In this document: positions 51,261-62,018 of the stretch, piece after piece
Layout of the letters: each line of letters starts with the position of its first letter
Numbering within the stretch: position 1 is the stretch's first letter
DNA from: Saprospiraceae bacterium
GTDB taxonomy: Bacteria; Bacteroidota; Bacteroidia; Chitinophagales; Saprospiraceae
DNA length: 64,000 nucleotides
NCBI GenBank assembly: GCA_016715105.1
Contig: JADKBO010000024.1
Span: forward strand, 75,753-139,752
Direction of reading: 5' to 3'
Made by a program: the position numbers and the translations under genes
Notes under the pieces: model-generated
What the model saw: only the letters and a program-made list of their open reading frames with translations
Database searches by the model: none
What the model was told of the DNA's origin: nothing

Positions 51261-51617
51261 TTACCTGAGTGGTTTTCTTTTTTCTTTCAGTGGTGCACCC
51301 TCAAATTCCACACCATCCCAACCGTGAATCATAAAGTTTCTGATGTTTTGGTGGTCATCACCTTTGGGATTGGCCAAAACTTCTTTATAATAAGTTCCAA
51401 AGCAGGCCAATGTTTCCTCTTTAGTCAGCTCATTTTTTTGAGCGAAATATAAAACCTTACATGAACCAGAATTTTTGCCAGCTGTGTTATAGACCTCACC
51501 ATTTTTGAAAGCAGTTGGAGTGAAGTCATAATGATCGTCAATCATAGATATGGTTTCTCCAAACTCTATTTCGTCTGGGCTTGACTTCAAAATGGCTATA
51601 AATTTTTCTATTGACAT
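51261..51617 (-). CDS. HopJ-family protein
   Basis: About 118 residues from the ATG at 51617 (M-S-I-E-K-F-I-A-I-L-K-S-S-P). The family pattern is visible: I-E-F-G-E-T-I-S-M-I-D-D-H-Y-D-F-T-P-T-A-F-K-N-G, N-S-G-S-C-K-V-L-Y-F-A and C-F-G-T-Y-Y-K-E-V-L. The family is named after a Pseudomonas type III effector, but it is widespread in bacteria without type III secretion, so the name does not imply an effector here. Function unknown. The frame to 51686 adds an unconserved leader. Confidence 0.85.
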   Translation of the reverse strand: MSIEKFIAILKSSPDEIEFGETISMIDDHYDFTPTAFKNGEVYNTAGKNSGSCKVLYFAQKNELTKEETLACFGTYYKEVLANPKGDDHQNIRNFMIHGWDGVEFEGAPLKEKRKPLR

Positions 51618-51932
51618 TAGATTTTGATCATGTTGTATGTCGGCAAAAATAATCGAACTGTGATGTACTAAGGTGTAAATTTCCAAGTTTTTTATTTATT
51701 TTCAAAAGGCTAAGGCTAATTGGCTGAGGAGTAAAAAATTATACCACTTTTGTTTCAACCATAACAGATACAATCATTTCTTTTTTTATAAATTTGTTTA
51801 TTCTTGGTTATTGTCAGGCTCAATAAAATAATACTGTAAAGGAGGATTTGATCAATAGTTTATTTCTTTTGAACTGCTAAGAAGCATAGAAAACCCTTCC
51901 AAAGAAAAGGGGGTAATGCCTGGGAAAGAAAA

Positions 51933-54007
51933 ATGAAAAAAACCGACTCCATCTATAATCCACAAAAATATCCGATGCTCTTGCCTTCGTTGGCATTCAT
52001 ATTGGGTATCATCGTGCAAAACTTTTGGAGTTTAGAAATGGGTTTGCTACTCACCCTCATCCTTTTGGCCATCATAGTTAATTTTAGTCTAGATAAAATT
52101 GCTCCAAAATTATTCAACAAACTGTTTTGGCAAAATGGATTGTTGTTATTGGTATTTACCTGTCTTGGTGCATTAAGAATTTGCGTAGAGGATCCTGTTT
52201 ATAATCCAACCCACATTATTCATTTCTTAGACCAGACGAAAGACCAAGTTGTGTTAAAAGGAATAGTCAAAGAAATAGAAACTGGCGAAAAAACTACCAA
52301 GGTTGCACTTTCAATAAATCAAATAGAAATAAATGATTTGTGGTTCGAGAAAAAGGGAAAAACTATATTATACCTTGATTCTGTGCCTTCCAAGCTTCAG
52401 ATTTTTGATGAGATTGTTTGCAAAGTCAAAATATTTCCAAGCCCAAAAGCAAATCCGTATGCCTTTGATTATGCGAAATTTCTTTTCGAAAAGACATTCA
52501 TTTTACCGGATATGTCGCTAAAATAGATGATGTGCAAATTCTAAAATCTGGACGAATTGGTGTTCTTGATTGGCCACAAGTATCCAGAAGATACCTCGAC
52601 AATCGTTTGAGAAGATTCATTCAAGAACCACAGTCATACGCCTTAGTTACAGCAATGTTATTGGGCGAAAGGAATCAGTTAGATAAAAATACCATTGCTG
52701 TTTTTTCAAATACAGGAGCGATTCATGTTTTGGCAGTGTCTGGTTTACATGTAGGTATTTTGATTCACCTATTGTATTTGATCATGGGTTTATTCAAATT
52801 TAATAACAAAATCAAACTCATTGTAGCAATTACCGTTGGTTTGTTTTATGCCTTAATTGTGGGGGCAGCGCCATCCATTATAAGAGCTACGTTACTTATT
52901 TCATTAATTCTGATGGGCAATTATTTCAAAGCATATGTCAATATTTATAATTTGCTGAGTTTAGTGGCATTGATTATGTTGATCCTAAACCCCAATGATT
53001 TTTTCACCGTCAGTTTTCAGTTTAGTTTTTTAGCCATTTTGAGCCTTGCTTTATTTACAAAACCGATATATGAATTGGTAGAATTTAAATGGAAGTTGCC
53101 ACAGATGGCATGGAAACTCTTATCAGCAACTTTAGCAGCTCAGATACTGATGACACCTATGGTCATATTTTATTTTCATCAATTTCCAGTGTATTTCTTT
53201 TTGTCATGTTTTGTGGCAATACCACTTGCATACCTTGGAGTGGTAGGTGGAGGCATCATACTTTTAGCTTCATTTATTTTACCTGCGGGATTTACCTTAT
53301 TTTTGGCTACCCTCATCGCCAAAGCTGTTTCTATAAGTTATGAATTGTTGGAACTTATAGGAAATTTACCTTTTGCTTTGTGGGATCAGTTGTTTCTATC
53401 ATTACCTAGTTTACTGCTCGTTGCTGCCATCATTTTCACTTTGTACGCCTATGTGATTTCGAAGGAGAAAACGTATATTCTTGTTTGTAATGCACTGTTA
53501 GTTCTGTTGGTGGTTGATGAGTTGATGGAATTAGCTCAAGATCATAAAACAACATCAATGACGGTATATGACATGAGAGCAGGCACCTTGATTGATTTTT
53601 TTGATGGGAATATTTGTCTTACCTATAAATCAGACCAGGTCACTCCTGAATCAGAAAAATATGCAGCTGAAAATAACAGATTTGCTACTCATATTACAGA
53701 GGTGAAATATATCCAAAATGAAAAAAAATTTGGTACAAACAACTGGATTGCCGATGGTACCCACATTTCCCATAAAGATTATAAAATTCAAATCATTGAC
53801 GATGAGGTAGATACATTAAACTTGAGTAACAATCATGTTTTAATAATTGAAGCTAACCTAAAGTCTTTTCCTATTATTGAAGAGCAAAGAGTGGTGATTG
53901 GCAATAAGGTAAATTTTAAGACAAAAAATCTCATACTTAAAAATTGCATTAATTGTGAGATTTGGTCCATCAAGGAAAACGGCTATTATCTACAAGAGTT
54001 TCGTTGA
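51933..54007 (+). CDS. comEC: DNA uptake channel ComEC, one frameshift
   Basis: The first frame (51933-52526) has N-terminal membrane segments and the DUF4131/OB-like region (V-V-L-K-G-I-V-K-E-I-E) ending at F-D-Y-A-K-F-L-F-E-K. The second continues F-T-G-Y-V-A-K-I-D-D and the competence core: L-L-G-E-R-N-Q-L-D, A-I-H-V-L-A-V-S-G-L-H-V-G-I, and about ten membrane segments. One A appears to be missing near 52496 (E-K-N-I-H-F-T-G would result). Restored, about 690 residues. There is no metallo-beta-lactamase domain at the C-terminus, as in many Bacteroidota ComEC proteins. Confidence 0.9.
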
Positions 54008-54952
54008 TTATTTTTCCAAATTCTGTTGGAGGTAAGCGGTCATTGTCCGCTTGATGAATTCATCCACATTTATATAAACGCCCAATTCTGCATTGAGGTT
54101 TTTATGCTCATCGACAATGGTCATTCCATCTTCGCCTATGGATATGTGGGCCTTTTTAGTTTTAAACAAATCAGGATAAATCAACATGCCAATAGCAACA
54201 GGATCAAAAAGCGTTGGAGTTTCATGCCCCCAAAGTACATATAAACCGGATAGTGCATTTGTCAGAACTGATTGACGCATCAAGAGTTGCGCTCTTTTGT
54301 CTTGGTTCAACTTGACCATGGCAGTGATATCCAATCCGGCATAAACAATAGCAGCACCTGAATTTACAAAAACCTTTGCAGCAGGAATATCGCATTTCAC
54401 ATTCCATTCTGGTTCTGGTGTAGGGCTACCATTGTACTGCAAATAAAAAGATCCAAACATAGCGTAAATCTTTTTCGCCAATTTAAGAGAACCCTTGCGT
54501 TTATTTTCCACATCAGCAAGATTGGTGACAGGTCCTACGGAAATGATGATGACTTCATTTGGATATCTTTCTAATTGTTCTAGTATGAAATCGGCTCCAT
54601 TTTTTGTTTGCATTTTCAATTTATCAAAACCTTTGGCCCAATGAAATTGATCGGCATACCAATTTGCTCGCTCAGAAGAGGCAGCGGTATTCCTCCCTGC
54701 AAATACTGGGATTTGGGTCTGACCAGTTTCATACAAAATTTTGAGCGCCAACTTGGCACGATCTTCTGTGCGGCCATAACAAGTCACAATGCCTAGAATA
54801 TCCAGTTTATCTTGTTGCGTCAGCAGTAGAGCAAGTGCATATGCATCATCAATGTCATCTCCGAGATCACAATCAAAGATTACTTTTTGCTTTTGGGCGA
54901 AAAGGGTAGTAAAGCTCATAAAAAAGATGAAAACAAATGTTTTGATGGCCAT
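54008..54952 (-). CDS. Secreted nucleoside hydrolase
   Basis: 314 residues. Signal peptide (I-F-F-M-S-F-T-T-L-F-A-Q). The inosine-uridine hydrolase calcium site is F-D-C-D-L-G-D-D-I-D-D-A, with I-I-S-V-G-P-V-T-N-L-A and a later L-F-D-P-V-A-I. It would hydrolyse N-glycosidic bonds of ribonucleosides in the periplasm for salvage. It is monocistronic. Confidence 0.9.
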   Translation of the reverse strand: MAIKTFVFIFFMSFTTLFAQKQKVIFDCDLGDDIDDAYALALLLTQQDKLDILGIVTCYGRTEDRAKLALKILYETGQTQIPVFAGRNTAASSERANWYADQFHWAKGFDKLKMQTKNGADFILEQLERYPNEVIIISVGPVTNLADVENKRKGSLKLAKKIYAMFGSFYLQYNGSPTPEPEWNVKCDIPAAKVFVNSGAAIVYAGLDITAMVKLNQDKRAQLLMRQSVLTNALSGLYVLWGHETPTLFDPVAIGMLIYPDLFKTKKAHISIGEDGMTIVDEHKNLNAELGVYINVDEFIKRTMTAYLQQNLEK

Positions 54953-55280
54953 GTGGTGAAGTTTAGAATCCTTTCAAAGGTATAAATAAAGTTTATAAAG
55001 TAAGAGAATAGAAGGGACGAAAGGCATTTCGTCTCTTAAAATTTCCTTATTTATGATACACATTTTTCAAGCTTTCTCGAAGCTCGTGGCTCAAAGCTCG
55101 CGGCCAAACTTTCAAGCTCTAATGTTAAAACTATATTTCTGTTGTTTCCAATAGCCCTATCTGTTTTTCTGGGCTTAGACTTGCCAATTTTTTGGACGTT
55201 TGTAACTCACAAAATTACATCCAAAACATTCTTATAAAGATTTCTATTATATTAGCAAACTAGAAAAGCAAAATCGTCCG
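54953..55280. other. Intergenic region with AAGCTCG words
   Basis: No gene. The stretch 55071-55110 has repeated GAAGCTCG/AAAGCTCG words like those at 18471-18515. The region next to the Rrf2 gene holds an A+T-rich promoter-like stretch, but no box is clear. Confidence 0.4.
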
Positions 55281-55703
55281 ATGATTTCAAAGAAAATGAA
55301 ATACGCACTCAAAGCTTTGGTGGAAATAACCAATCACGAGGGAGCGCTTATCAGTGCAGGAACTATAGCTGAAAATACCCAAATTCCTATAAAATTTCTC
55401 GAGCACATTTTGACGGAGTTGAGGAAAGGGCGTATTGTTAACAGTAAAAAAGGCAGTCAGGGAGGTTATTATCTTTTGCGACCTGCTGATCAAATCAGCC
55501 TCGCCGATATTTATAGAATCATAGAAGGTCCTATTGCTTGGGTATCCTGTGCATCACTCAATTTTTATGAACCATGCAGCGATTGTCCCGACGAAAAAAG
55601 CTGCAATTTGCACCATGCATTTATCCACTTGCGCTCTGAGACCATCAAAACCTTGGCGAATATTTCCATTACTGATCTTGCGCAACGAAAGTTTATGATT
55701 TGA
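55281..55703 (+). CDS. Rrf2 family transcriptional regulator
   Basis: 140 residues; Met6 at 55296 is the more common family start. Winged helix with A-L-K-A-L-V-E-I-T, I-P-I-K-F-L-E-H-I-L-T-E-L-R-K-G-R-I-V-N-S-K-K-G-S-Q-G-G-Y. A Cys set in S-C-A-S-L-N-F-Y-E-P-C-S-D-C and a later Cys suits binding an Fe-S cluster, as in IscR/NsrR-type members. It probably senses iron-sulfur status, sulfur or nitric oxide; the target is unknown. Confidence 0.92.
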   Translation: MISKKMKYALKALVEITNHEGALISAGTIAENTQIPIKFLEHILTELRKGRIVNSKKGSQGGYYLLRPADQISLADIYRIIEGPIAWVSCASLNFYEPCSDCPDEKSCNLHHAFIHLRSETIKTLANISITDLAQRKFMI

Positions 55704-55721
55704 TGAATTAGTAACCAATAA

Positions 55722-55918
55722 GGCAATAAGGCAAAAATGCAATGGAGCAAAAATGCAATAGGCAAAAATGCAATGAAGCAAAAATGCAATGAAGCAAAAA
55801 TGCAATAGGCAAAACACAAAAATGCAATGCGGCAAAAAATGTAATAAAATAAACCATTACCATATTAATTAACCATTAACCATTAACCATTAACCATTAA
55901 CCATTAACCATTAAATTA
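55722..55918. repeat. Two simple tandem repeats
   Basis: From about 55730 to 55830, diverged 16-18-nt units of GCAAAAATGCAAT(G/A) recur six or seven times. From 55866 to 55915, an 8-nt unit CCATTAAC/TTAACCAT repeats about six times. Antisense frames across them read Phe/Cys/Ile repeats and are artefacts. Confidence 0.9.
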
Positions 55919-55934
55919 AAGCCACCGGAATTAA

Positions 55935-56960
55935 ATGAGAATAAAGTTTATTTTAATACTCGTCTTAGCATGTTTTGAGGTGGGGCAAGCCCAAATAGCT
56001 AAAGGAACCATTGTAATTGATTCTATTTATTCTAAAAACTTAGAAAATAAATTTGGTGAAAACCCAAAAAGAGGGGTTTCCATTTATTTGCCACCTGGAT
56101 ACCAAAACAGTAATAAAAGATATCCGGTAATCTATTTTTTGCATGGCTTTTTATCAGATAATGAAATGCCAGGAATAGAAGAAATATTGGATTATGCCAT
56201 TCAAACCCACAGAATTAGACCTTTTATTTTTGTCGTCTCCAATCAGGAAACTACTTATGGTGGAAGTTTTTACTCCAACTCAGGTTTGTTTGGAAATTGG
56301 GAAGACTTTTCGGCATTTGATGTAGTAACTCACCTAGATCAAAATTATCGCACGATAGCCAAGAAAGAGTGCCGAGGAATCACTGGACATAGCATGGGAG
56401 GTTATGGCGCCTTGAAAATTGCCATGCATCATCCAGAGATTTTCTCTACTGTCTATGCAATGAGTCCAGGCGCTTTGACCATAGTCAGTGAATATGGACC
56501 CAATAGCAACACATTTATAGATGTTTCAGCGAGTAAAACCATTGAAGACCTCAATAAGACTTATTTTGGAAAAGTCATGATGGCATTTGCACGATCTTGG
56601 TCACCTAATCCCGATAAACCTCCCTTCTACTGCGATTTTCCATTTGAATATAAAAACACGGAATTGATTGTCCACGAGCAAGTTTTGCAAAAATGGTATG
56701 ACAATATGCCCGTACATATGATTGACGACCATTTAAAAAATTTGCAACAATTGAGAGCCATCAAGTTGGATTGGGGTAGAAATGCTGGTGATAGATTTAC
56801 GTTGCAATGCGACATGTTCAGTCAGCGTTTGGAAAATGTTGGTATAGCCCACTTTGCAGAAGAATACATTGGAACCCATGGAAGTGATTTGTATACCAAA
56901 AAGGGACGTTTGCCACAACAAGTTTTGCCTTTTTTTGATGAATACTTAGCATTTGAATGA
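55935..56960 (+). CDS. Secreted esterase (alpha/beta hydrolase, esterase D type)
   Basis: 341 residues. Signal peptide ends near G-Q-A-Q. Esterase family core: V-S-I-Y-L-P-P-G-Y, Y-P-V-I-Y-F-L-H-G-F, nucleophile G-H-S-M-G-G-Y-G-A, and a C-terminal H-G-S-D His. Substrate unknown; family members include feruloyl and acetylxylan esterases. The next gene starts 2 nt after its stop, so it may be in the same operon as the CitMHS transporter. Confidence 0.85.
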   Translation: MRIKFILILVLACFEVGQAQIAKGTIVIDSIYSKNLENKFGENPKRGVSIYLPPGYQNSNKRYPVIYFLHGFLSDNEMPGIEEILDYAIQTHRIRPFIFVVSNQETTYGGSFYSNSGLFGNWEDFSAFDVVTHLDQNYRTIAKKECRGITGHSMGGYGALKIAMHHPEIFSTVYAMSPGALTIVSEYGPNSNTFIDVSASKTIEDLNKTYFGKVMMAFARSWSPNPDKPPFYCDFPFEYKNTELIVHEQVLQKWYDNMPVHMIDDHLKNLQQLRAIKLDWGRNAGDRFTLQCDMFSQRLENVGIAHFAEEYIGTHGSDLYTKKGRLPQQVLPFFDEYLAFE

Positions 56961-56961
56961 T

Positions 56962-58238
56962 ATGTTGGCACTACTGGGATTTGCAACTATTATCACTTTG
57001 CTATTTCTGGTCATGGCAAAAAAAACTTCACCAGTTGTTGCTATGATTATTGTTCCTATTATTTCAGGACTTATAGGTGGATTTGGTTTTGAAATGGCTG
57101 AGTTCATCACACAAGGTATTGGCTCGATTGCAACAACAGGTGTCATGTTTATCTTTGCCATCCTGTTTTTTGAATCATGAATGATACTGGAACATTCAAA
57201 CCCATCATCAATGGTATTTTGAAAATAGCGGGAAATGATCCTGCAAGAGTTGCATTTGCATCTGCTTTGGTTGCCATGATCGTACATCTGGATGGCTCTG
57301 GAGCGAGTACATTTCTCATAGCCATTCCAGCTTTTTTACCCGTCTATGATCAATTGAAAATGAAAAGATCAACCTTAGCTTGTATAGTTGCACTAGCTGC
57401 GGGGACAATGAATATTTTGCCTTGGGGTGGCCCAACCATTCGTGCTGCAAGTGCTTTAGAGATACCAGTTACAGCCTTGTTTAATCCGTTAATAATTCCT
57501 GTATTGATTGGTTTGATCAGTGTTTTAATTATTGCCTATTTCCTTGGAAAGAAAGAACGATCAAGTGAAATCAAGGATCAAGCAGTTGTCAAGATGGAAG
57601 AATTGCCATCAGAGTGGGAAAGGCCAAAACTATTTTGGATAAACATTGGATTAATTGTTGCATCAGTTGGTGTTTTAGTTTCTGCCATCTTGCCACCTCG
57701 TCATTTTTATGATTGCCTTTGCTATTGCAATTTCCATCAACTACCCGAATCTCAGTGATCAAGCTCAAAGAATTAATGCGCATGCAAAAGCAGTGGTATT
57801 GATGGTGAGTATTCTTTTTGCTGCAGGGTGTTTATTGGCATCATGAAAGGCTCAGGAATGATAGACGAGATGGCTAAAGCTGCAGTTTTACACATTCCTG
57901 AATCAATGGGTAAACATCTGCCGTTTTTTGTAGGGATTACATCCATGCCTGCAAGTTTGCTATTTGATCCAGATTCTTTTTATTTTGGTGTCGTTCCAGT
58001 TCTTGCTACTACGGCTACCCATTTTGGAATTGACTCTGTAGAAATTGGGCGTGCTGCAATTATTGGACAAATGACAACTGGCTTTCCAGTAAGTCCATTG
58101 ACAGGATCGACATTTTTACTGATAGGATTGACAGGCGTTGACTTAGGAAGTCATCAACGAAAAACGATACCTTATGCCTTTTTGATAAGTATGATTATTC
58201 TCGTGGTATCCTTATTAATTGGAGCAATAACTTTTTGA
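56962..58238 (+). CDS. CitMHS-type organic acid transporter, three frameshifts
   Basis: Frames 56962-57180, 57177-about 57695, about 57695-57835 and about 57830-58238 join into about 425 residues of a citrate-metal:H+ symporter-like protein. Seen: V-M-F-I-F-A-I-L-F-F / I-M-N-D-T-G-T-F, M-I-V-H-L-D-G-S-G-A-S-T-F-L-I, W-G-G-P-T-I-R-A, and G-V-F-I-G-I-M-K-G-S-G-M. Each junction needs one added base (near 57170, 57693 and 57823). No other damage is visible. It probably imports the substrate of the AtuA pair that follows. Confidence 0.8.
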
Positions 58239-58241
58239 TTA

Positions 58242-59574
58242 ATGAAAAAAATAAGAATTGGGAGTGGGAGCAGGGTATGGTGGTGATCGATTGGAACCTG
58301 CGCTTTTGTTGATGCAAGAAGGGGAGTTGGATTACATTGCTTTTGAATGTTTGGCCGAAAGAACCATAGCTTTGGCTCAAAAAGAAAAACAGAGGAACCC
58401 AGAAAAAGGATATAACCATTTGCTTGAATATCGTATGGAAAAGGTACTTCCTCTGGCCTCCAAACACAAGATAAAAGTGATTACCAACATGGGAGCCGCG
58501 AACCCGATACAAGCCATGAAGGTCACTGGCGAGATAGCAAAAAAACTAGGTATTTCCGGGCTAAAAATTGCTGCTGTTTACGGAGACGATGTTTTGCATA
58601 TTTTGAATGAAAATACCCATTTAAATATCCTGGAAAATGGAGAACCACTTTCTAGTATTTCAAATAAAATGATATCAGCAAATGCTTATCTGGGCACAGC
58701 TGGAATTGTTGAAGCCCTCAATAATGGTGCAGATATCATCATAACTGGTAGAGTCGCTGACCCTTCTTTGTTTTTGGCGCCAATGATTTATGAATTTGGC
58801 TGGGAAATGGATGATTATGCCAAATTGGGTAAAGGTACATTGGTAGGTCATTTGTTGGAATGTGCAGGCCAAATATGCGGTGGTTATTTTGCGGATCTCC
58901 AACAAAAACAAGTACCTAATTTATGGGATATTGGATTTCCATTTGCAGAAGTTGATGAAAATGGCGAGGGTTATATTTCTAAAGTCAAAGGCACAGGTGG
59001 GTTGATCAACAGAGCTACTTGTACAGAACAATTACTTTACGAAATACATGATCCTGCTCAGTACCTTACACCTGATTGTGTGGCGGATTTTTCAAAAGTG
59101 GATTTTGAATTACTTGGCCCCGACAAGGTAAAATTTGAAAATGCAAGTGGAGCAGCGCCTACAGATTTATATAAAGTGAGTGTGGGTTATGCGAATGGCT
59201 TTTACGGGGAAGGACAAATCAGCTATGGGGGAAATGATTGCGTAAATCGAGCAAAATTAGCTGGAGAAATCGTGAAAGAACGATTAAAACATTTGAATTG
59301 TGTTGATTTTAGAATTGATTTAATAGGTCTGAATTCCATCAATCCATTCCAAACAGGAAATCAGGATATTTCAGAAGTAAGGCTGCGCGTATCGGCCAGA
59401 ACGGATACTTTCGCAATGGCTCAACTCATAGGCCAAGAAGTGGAAACACTTTATACGAATGGTCCGGCAGGTGGTGGTGGAGCAACCAAACAGACAGAGG
59501 AAGTTATTTCTGTGCTTTCGGTTTTGCTACCCAAACTTGGAATTCAACACCAAATTGAATATTTAAATTTATAA
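58242..59574 (+). CDS. AtuA-family (DUF1446) protein, frameshift near the start
   Basis: About 443 residues. The ATG at 58242 (M-K-K-I-R-I-G-S) lies in a different frame from the body (G-A-G-Y-G-G-D-R-L-E-P-A); one extra G near 58265 explains it. Motifs: Y-I-A-F-E-C-L-A-E-R-T, T-N-M-G-A-A-N-P, D-I-I-I-T-G-R-V-A-D-P-S-L, H-L-L-E-C-A-G-Q-I-C-G-G-Y and G-P-A-G-G-G-G-A. Family members take part in breakdown of terpene acids or hydroxyacids. It begins 3 nt after the CitMHS gene. Confidence 0.88.
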
Positions 59575-59579
59575 GTGAT

Positions 59580-59879
59580 ATGAAACTTTTGGAAATAGCA
59601 CATGCGCGTAGTGGAGATAAAGGCAATATCAGCAACATTAGTTTGATAGTCTATGATCAATCCAATTTTCAAATGATCAAAGAAAATGTCACCGAGAAAA
59701 AAGTAAAAGATTGGTTTAAAGACATAGTTTTGGGAGAAGTAAAACGATACGAACTTCCACAATTAGGTGCACTGAATTTTGTCTTGTACGACGCATTAGA
59801 TGGCGGGGTTACCAGTTCGACTTTGTTGGATAAACATAGGAAGTCGCTCAGTTCTTTTTTATTGGAAATGGAGGTATAA
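59580..59879 (+). CDS. AtuA-like C-terminal domain protein
   Basis: 99 residues matching the AtuA C-terminal ferredoxin-like domain: L-E-I-A-H-A-R-S-G-D-K-G-N-I-S-N and L-G-A-L-N-F-V-L-Y-D-A-L-D-G-G-V. In many bacteria this domain is fused to the AtuA body; here it is a separate gene 5 nt downstream. The two products probably form one enzyme. Confidence 0.9.
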   Translation: MKLLEIAHARSGDKGNISNISLIVYDQSNFQMIKENVTEKKVKDWFKDIVLGEVKRYELPQLGALNFVLYDALDGGVTSSTLLDKHRKSLSSFLLEMEV

Positions 59880-59997
59880 GGGTTTTGTTTTAATTATAAT
59901 AAAAGGCATTTACCTTTCAGTTCGAACTTGTCTAAAGACTAGAGTAACAACGCAAATTTCGAACTCGAAATCAAAGAGAAATAAAATTCTTTAGGAA

Positions 59998-60639
59998 ATG
60001 AAAAAGTATTATTTTTTAGTGGTAAGTCTCTTTTTACTTGTCCTTTCGATCATTGCATTTTCTGATAATTTGATCACTGATGTGGGGCAGAAAAGCAACA
60101 GCGATCCCAAGTTTATCATCCATGGATTGTTTTGTTTCGCATGGTTTATCATGTTGGTTATTCAGACCAACTTTATAAAAAATAATAATTTTAAGGCACA
60201 TATAGAGCTTGGCTTTGCTGGCTTGTTTGCAGCTCTTGGAGTGTTTTTGTCAACCATTTATATTTTTATTCTAATTTATGATGGTTGGGATAATATGTCA
60301 CCGCTGGTAAAAGCAAATAGGTTTTTTATGTTGGGTTTTGGGATATTAATTGCCTTGGCATACCTATACAGAAAGCAGACCGCAAGCCACAAAAGATTGA
60401 TGTTTGTTGCTAGTTTTTATATGTTAGGTCCAATTTTGGATAGGGCAATGGGACGCTCATTTATTGATTCTATGATTTCATCAGAAATGGGTTGGCAGCT
60501 TACGTTTTTTGGTATATGGACGGCTTTTTTTATTTCACTGATTGTATACGATTGGGTCTTATCCAAGAGCATTCATGTAGTTTCATCTCTTGGATTTTTG
60601 GTTTATGTTTTAATTTTGGGGGTTTCAATGTATCTGTAA
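59998..60639 (+). CDS. Unrecognised membrane protein
   Basis: 213 residues with six or seven membrane segments (V-V-S-L-F-L-L-V-L-S-I-I-A-F, I-H-G-L-F-C-F-A-W-F-I-M-L-V-I-Q-T, L-G-F-A-G-L-F-A-A-L-G-V-F). A His-Gly in the second segment and H-K-R-L-M in the middle recall small heme-binding-like membrane proteins (F-x-x-W-x-x-x-L-x-x-Q pattern), but no family name is certain. Single gene. Confidence 0.7.
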   Translation: MKKYYFLVVSLFLLVLSIIAFSDNLITDVGQKSNSDPKFIIHGLFCFAWFIMLVIQTNFIKNNNFKAHIELGFAGLFAALGVFLSTIYIFILIYDGWDNMSPLVKANRFFMLGFGILIALAYLYRKQTASHKRLMFVASFYMLGPILDRAMGRSFIDSMISSEMGWQLTFFGIWTAFFISLIVYDWVLSKSIHVVSSLGFLVYVLILGVSMYL

Positions 60640-60645
60640 CTCCCA

Positions 60646-61464
60646 TCATAACCCATTTAAAAAGTCAAGAAGGTGTTTATTAAATACTTCTGGTTGCTCC
60701 AGATTGGAAACATGGCCAGCATCATCAATAACGTGAAGTACTGAACCTTTGATTGTCTCATGCATAAATTCAGATTGTTCGAGTGGTGTCACTTTATCTT
60801 CCCTTCCGCAAAGTATCAATGTAGGCATTTTGATGTCACCTAAAGTCGAACAAGTTTCATTTCGCTCTGCTAGTGCAACCAATCCTTGTTTAATGATGTG
60901 TTTGGAATTTGCATATACAACAGTGCGTAGTTCTTCAACCACTTCCTTTTTATCGGTCAGTGAATTTTGATGAAATATATTTTTAATAAAGCCTTCATTA
61001 AAATCTTCTACTCCATTAACATCAATAGAACCTATGGTTTTAAACCGTTTAGTTTTTGCTTCTGGAGTATCTGCAATACATTGAGTATCACATAAAATCA
61101 AGGCCTTAAACTTTTCTGGAAATCTTTTTACAACATTCAAAGCAATATATCCACCCATAGAAAGGCCACAAATAATGGCTTTCTCGAGACCCAATTTGTC
61201 CATAAACTGCATCAAGTCATTGCCAAAAGTGTCCATGCTCAAATAGGATTCTTCGTCCGTTGATTCACCAAAACCCCTGATATCTATGGCAATAAGCCGA
61301 TGTGTTTTTTGTAAAAAATCCAATTGTCCTTGCCACATAGACTTATCAAAAGGATATCCATGTAAGAAGATTACAGGAATGTTGCCTTCACCTACATCAT
61401 CATAAGATATTTGTAAGATGTAAACAGGTAATGTCAAATTGTGTCCTTGAGTCATGGTTTCCAT
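60646..61464 (-). CDS. Alpha/beta hydrolase
   Basis: 272 residues, cytoplasmic. V-I-F-L-H-G-Y-P-F-D-K-S-M-W oxyanion region, nucleophile G-L-S-M-G-G-Y, Asp in L-C-G-R-E-D-K-V-T-P and His in D-D-A-G-H-V-S-N-L. The layout matches 3-oxoadipate enol-lactonase-like hydrolases, but no pathway genes are nearby, so the substrate is open. Met4 (61455) is an alternative start. Confidence 0.88.
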   Translation of the reverse strand: METMTQGHNLTLPVYILQISYDDVGEGNIPVIFLHGYPFDKSMWQGQLDFLQKTHRLIAIDIRGFGESTDEESYLSMDTFGNDLMQFMDKLGLEKAIICGLSMGGYIALNVVKRFPEKFKALILCDTQCIADTPEAKTKRFKTIGSIDVNGVEDFNEGFIKNIFHQNSLTDKKEVVEELRTVVYANSKHIIKQGLVALAERNETCSTLGDIKMPTLILCGREDKVTPLEQSEFMHETIKGSVLHVIDDAGHVSNLEQPEVFNKHLLDFLNGL

Positions 61465-61623
61465 GTTGCAATATTTTAGTTGTTATGGGACAACGCTTAG
61501 GGGGTGAGGATGGTTTTGTGCCATTTCGTAACTGCCATGTGGTCTAATAGATTCTGCACAAATAATTCTATCTTATAATATCTTTTTAAACTGTCAAACC
61601 ACAACATCAAACCTTTCGCATAT

Positions 61624-62004
61624 TTACAAGGGTGAAACTAGCTTTACGTTGTAGTTTGAAAATACTGCATCAGAACTTACAATTGTCAAATTTTCAACCA
61701 TACCCTGACAAATGATGAATCGATCAAAAGGATCTTTGTGGTGGTATGGCAAGGATAATAGTTTTATAAGATGGTTACACTTTAGAGGTAATTCAATAAA
61801 ATTTAAATCTGTTAAATGCTCTAGAAATAACTTTGGTAAAATGAGTTTGTTTTGTGACACCTTTATATATAGTTCTGCAATTGAAACAGAACTATAATAA
61901 ACTGTATTGGCACTGTCTTCTAAGACTGTCAAGAGATTTTTATTGACTTTTTTGCTGTCAGACAAAAGCCAAATCAATATTTGGGAATCAAGTAAATACT
62001 GCAT
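61624..62004 (-). CDS. PIN-domain toxin
   Basis: 126 residues. Acidic PIN residues: Y-L-L-D-S-Q-I-L-I-W, S-I-A-E-L-Y and H-H-K-D-P-F-D-R-F-I-I-C-Q. The Asp/Glu set for metal binding is complete, so the protein is probably a ribonuclease toxin of the VapC type. It follows its Phd-like antitoxin by 14 nt. Confidence 0.9.
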   Translation of the reverse strand: MQYLLDSQILIWLLSDSKKVNKNLLTVLEDSANTVYYSSVSIAELYIKVSQNKLILPKLFLEHLTDLNFIELPLKCNHLIKLLSLPYHHKDPFDRFIICQGMVENLTIVSSDAVFSNYNVKLVSPL

Positions 62005-62018
62005 ATTATACCCTTTCT

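Noticed and set aside
51261..51617. Type III secretion effector (from the HopJ family name)
   Set aside because: No secretion genes nearby and the family is widespread in non-pathogens; the name reflects history only.
55554..55835. Two overlapping Phe/Cys/Ile-rich antisense frames
   Set aside because: Created by the GCAAAAATGCAAT tandem repeats and the antisense of the Rrf2 gene.
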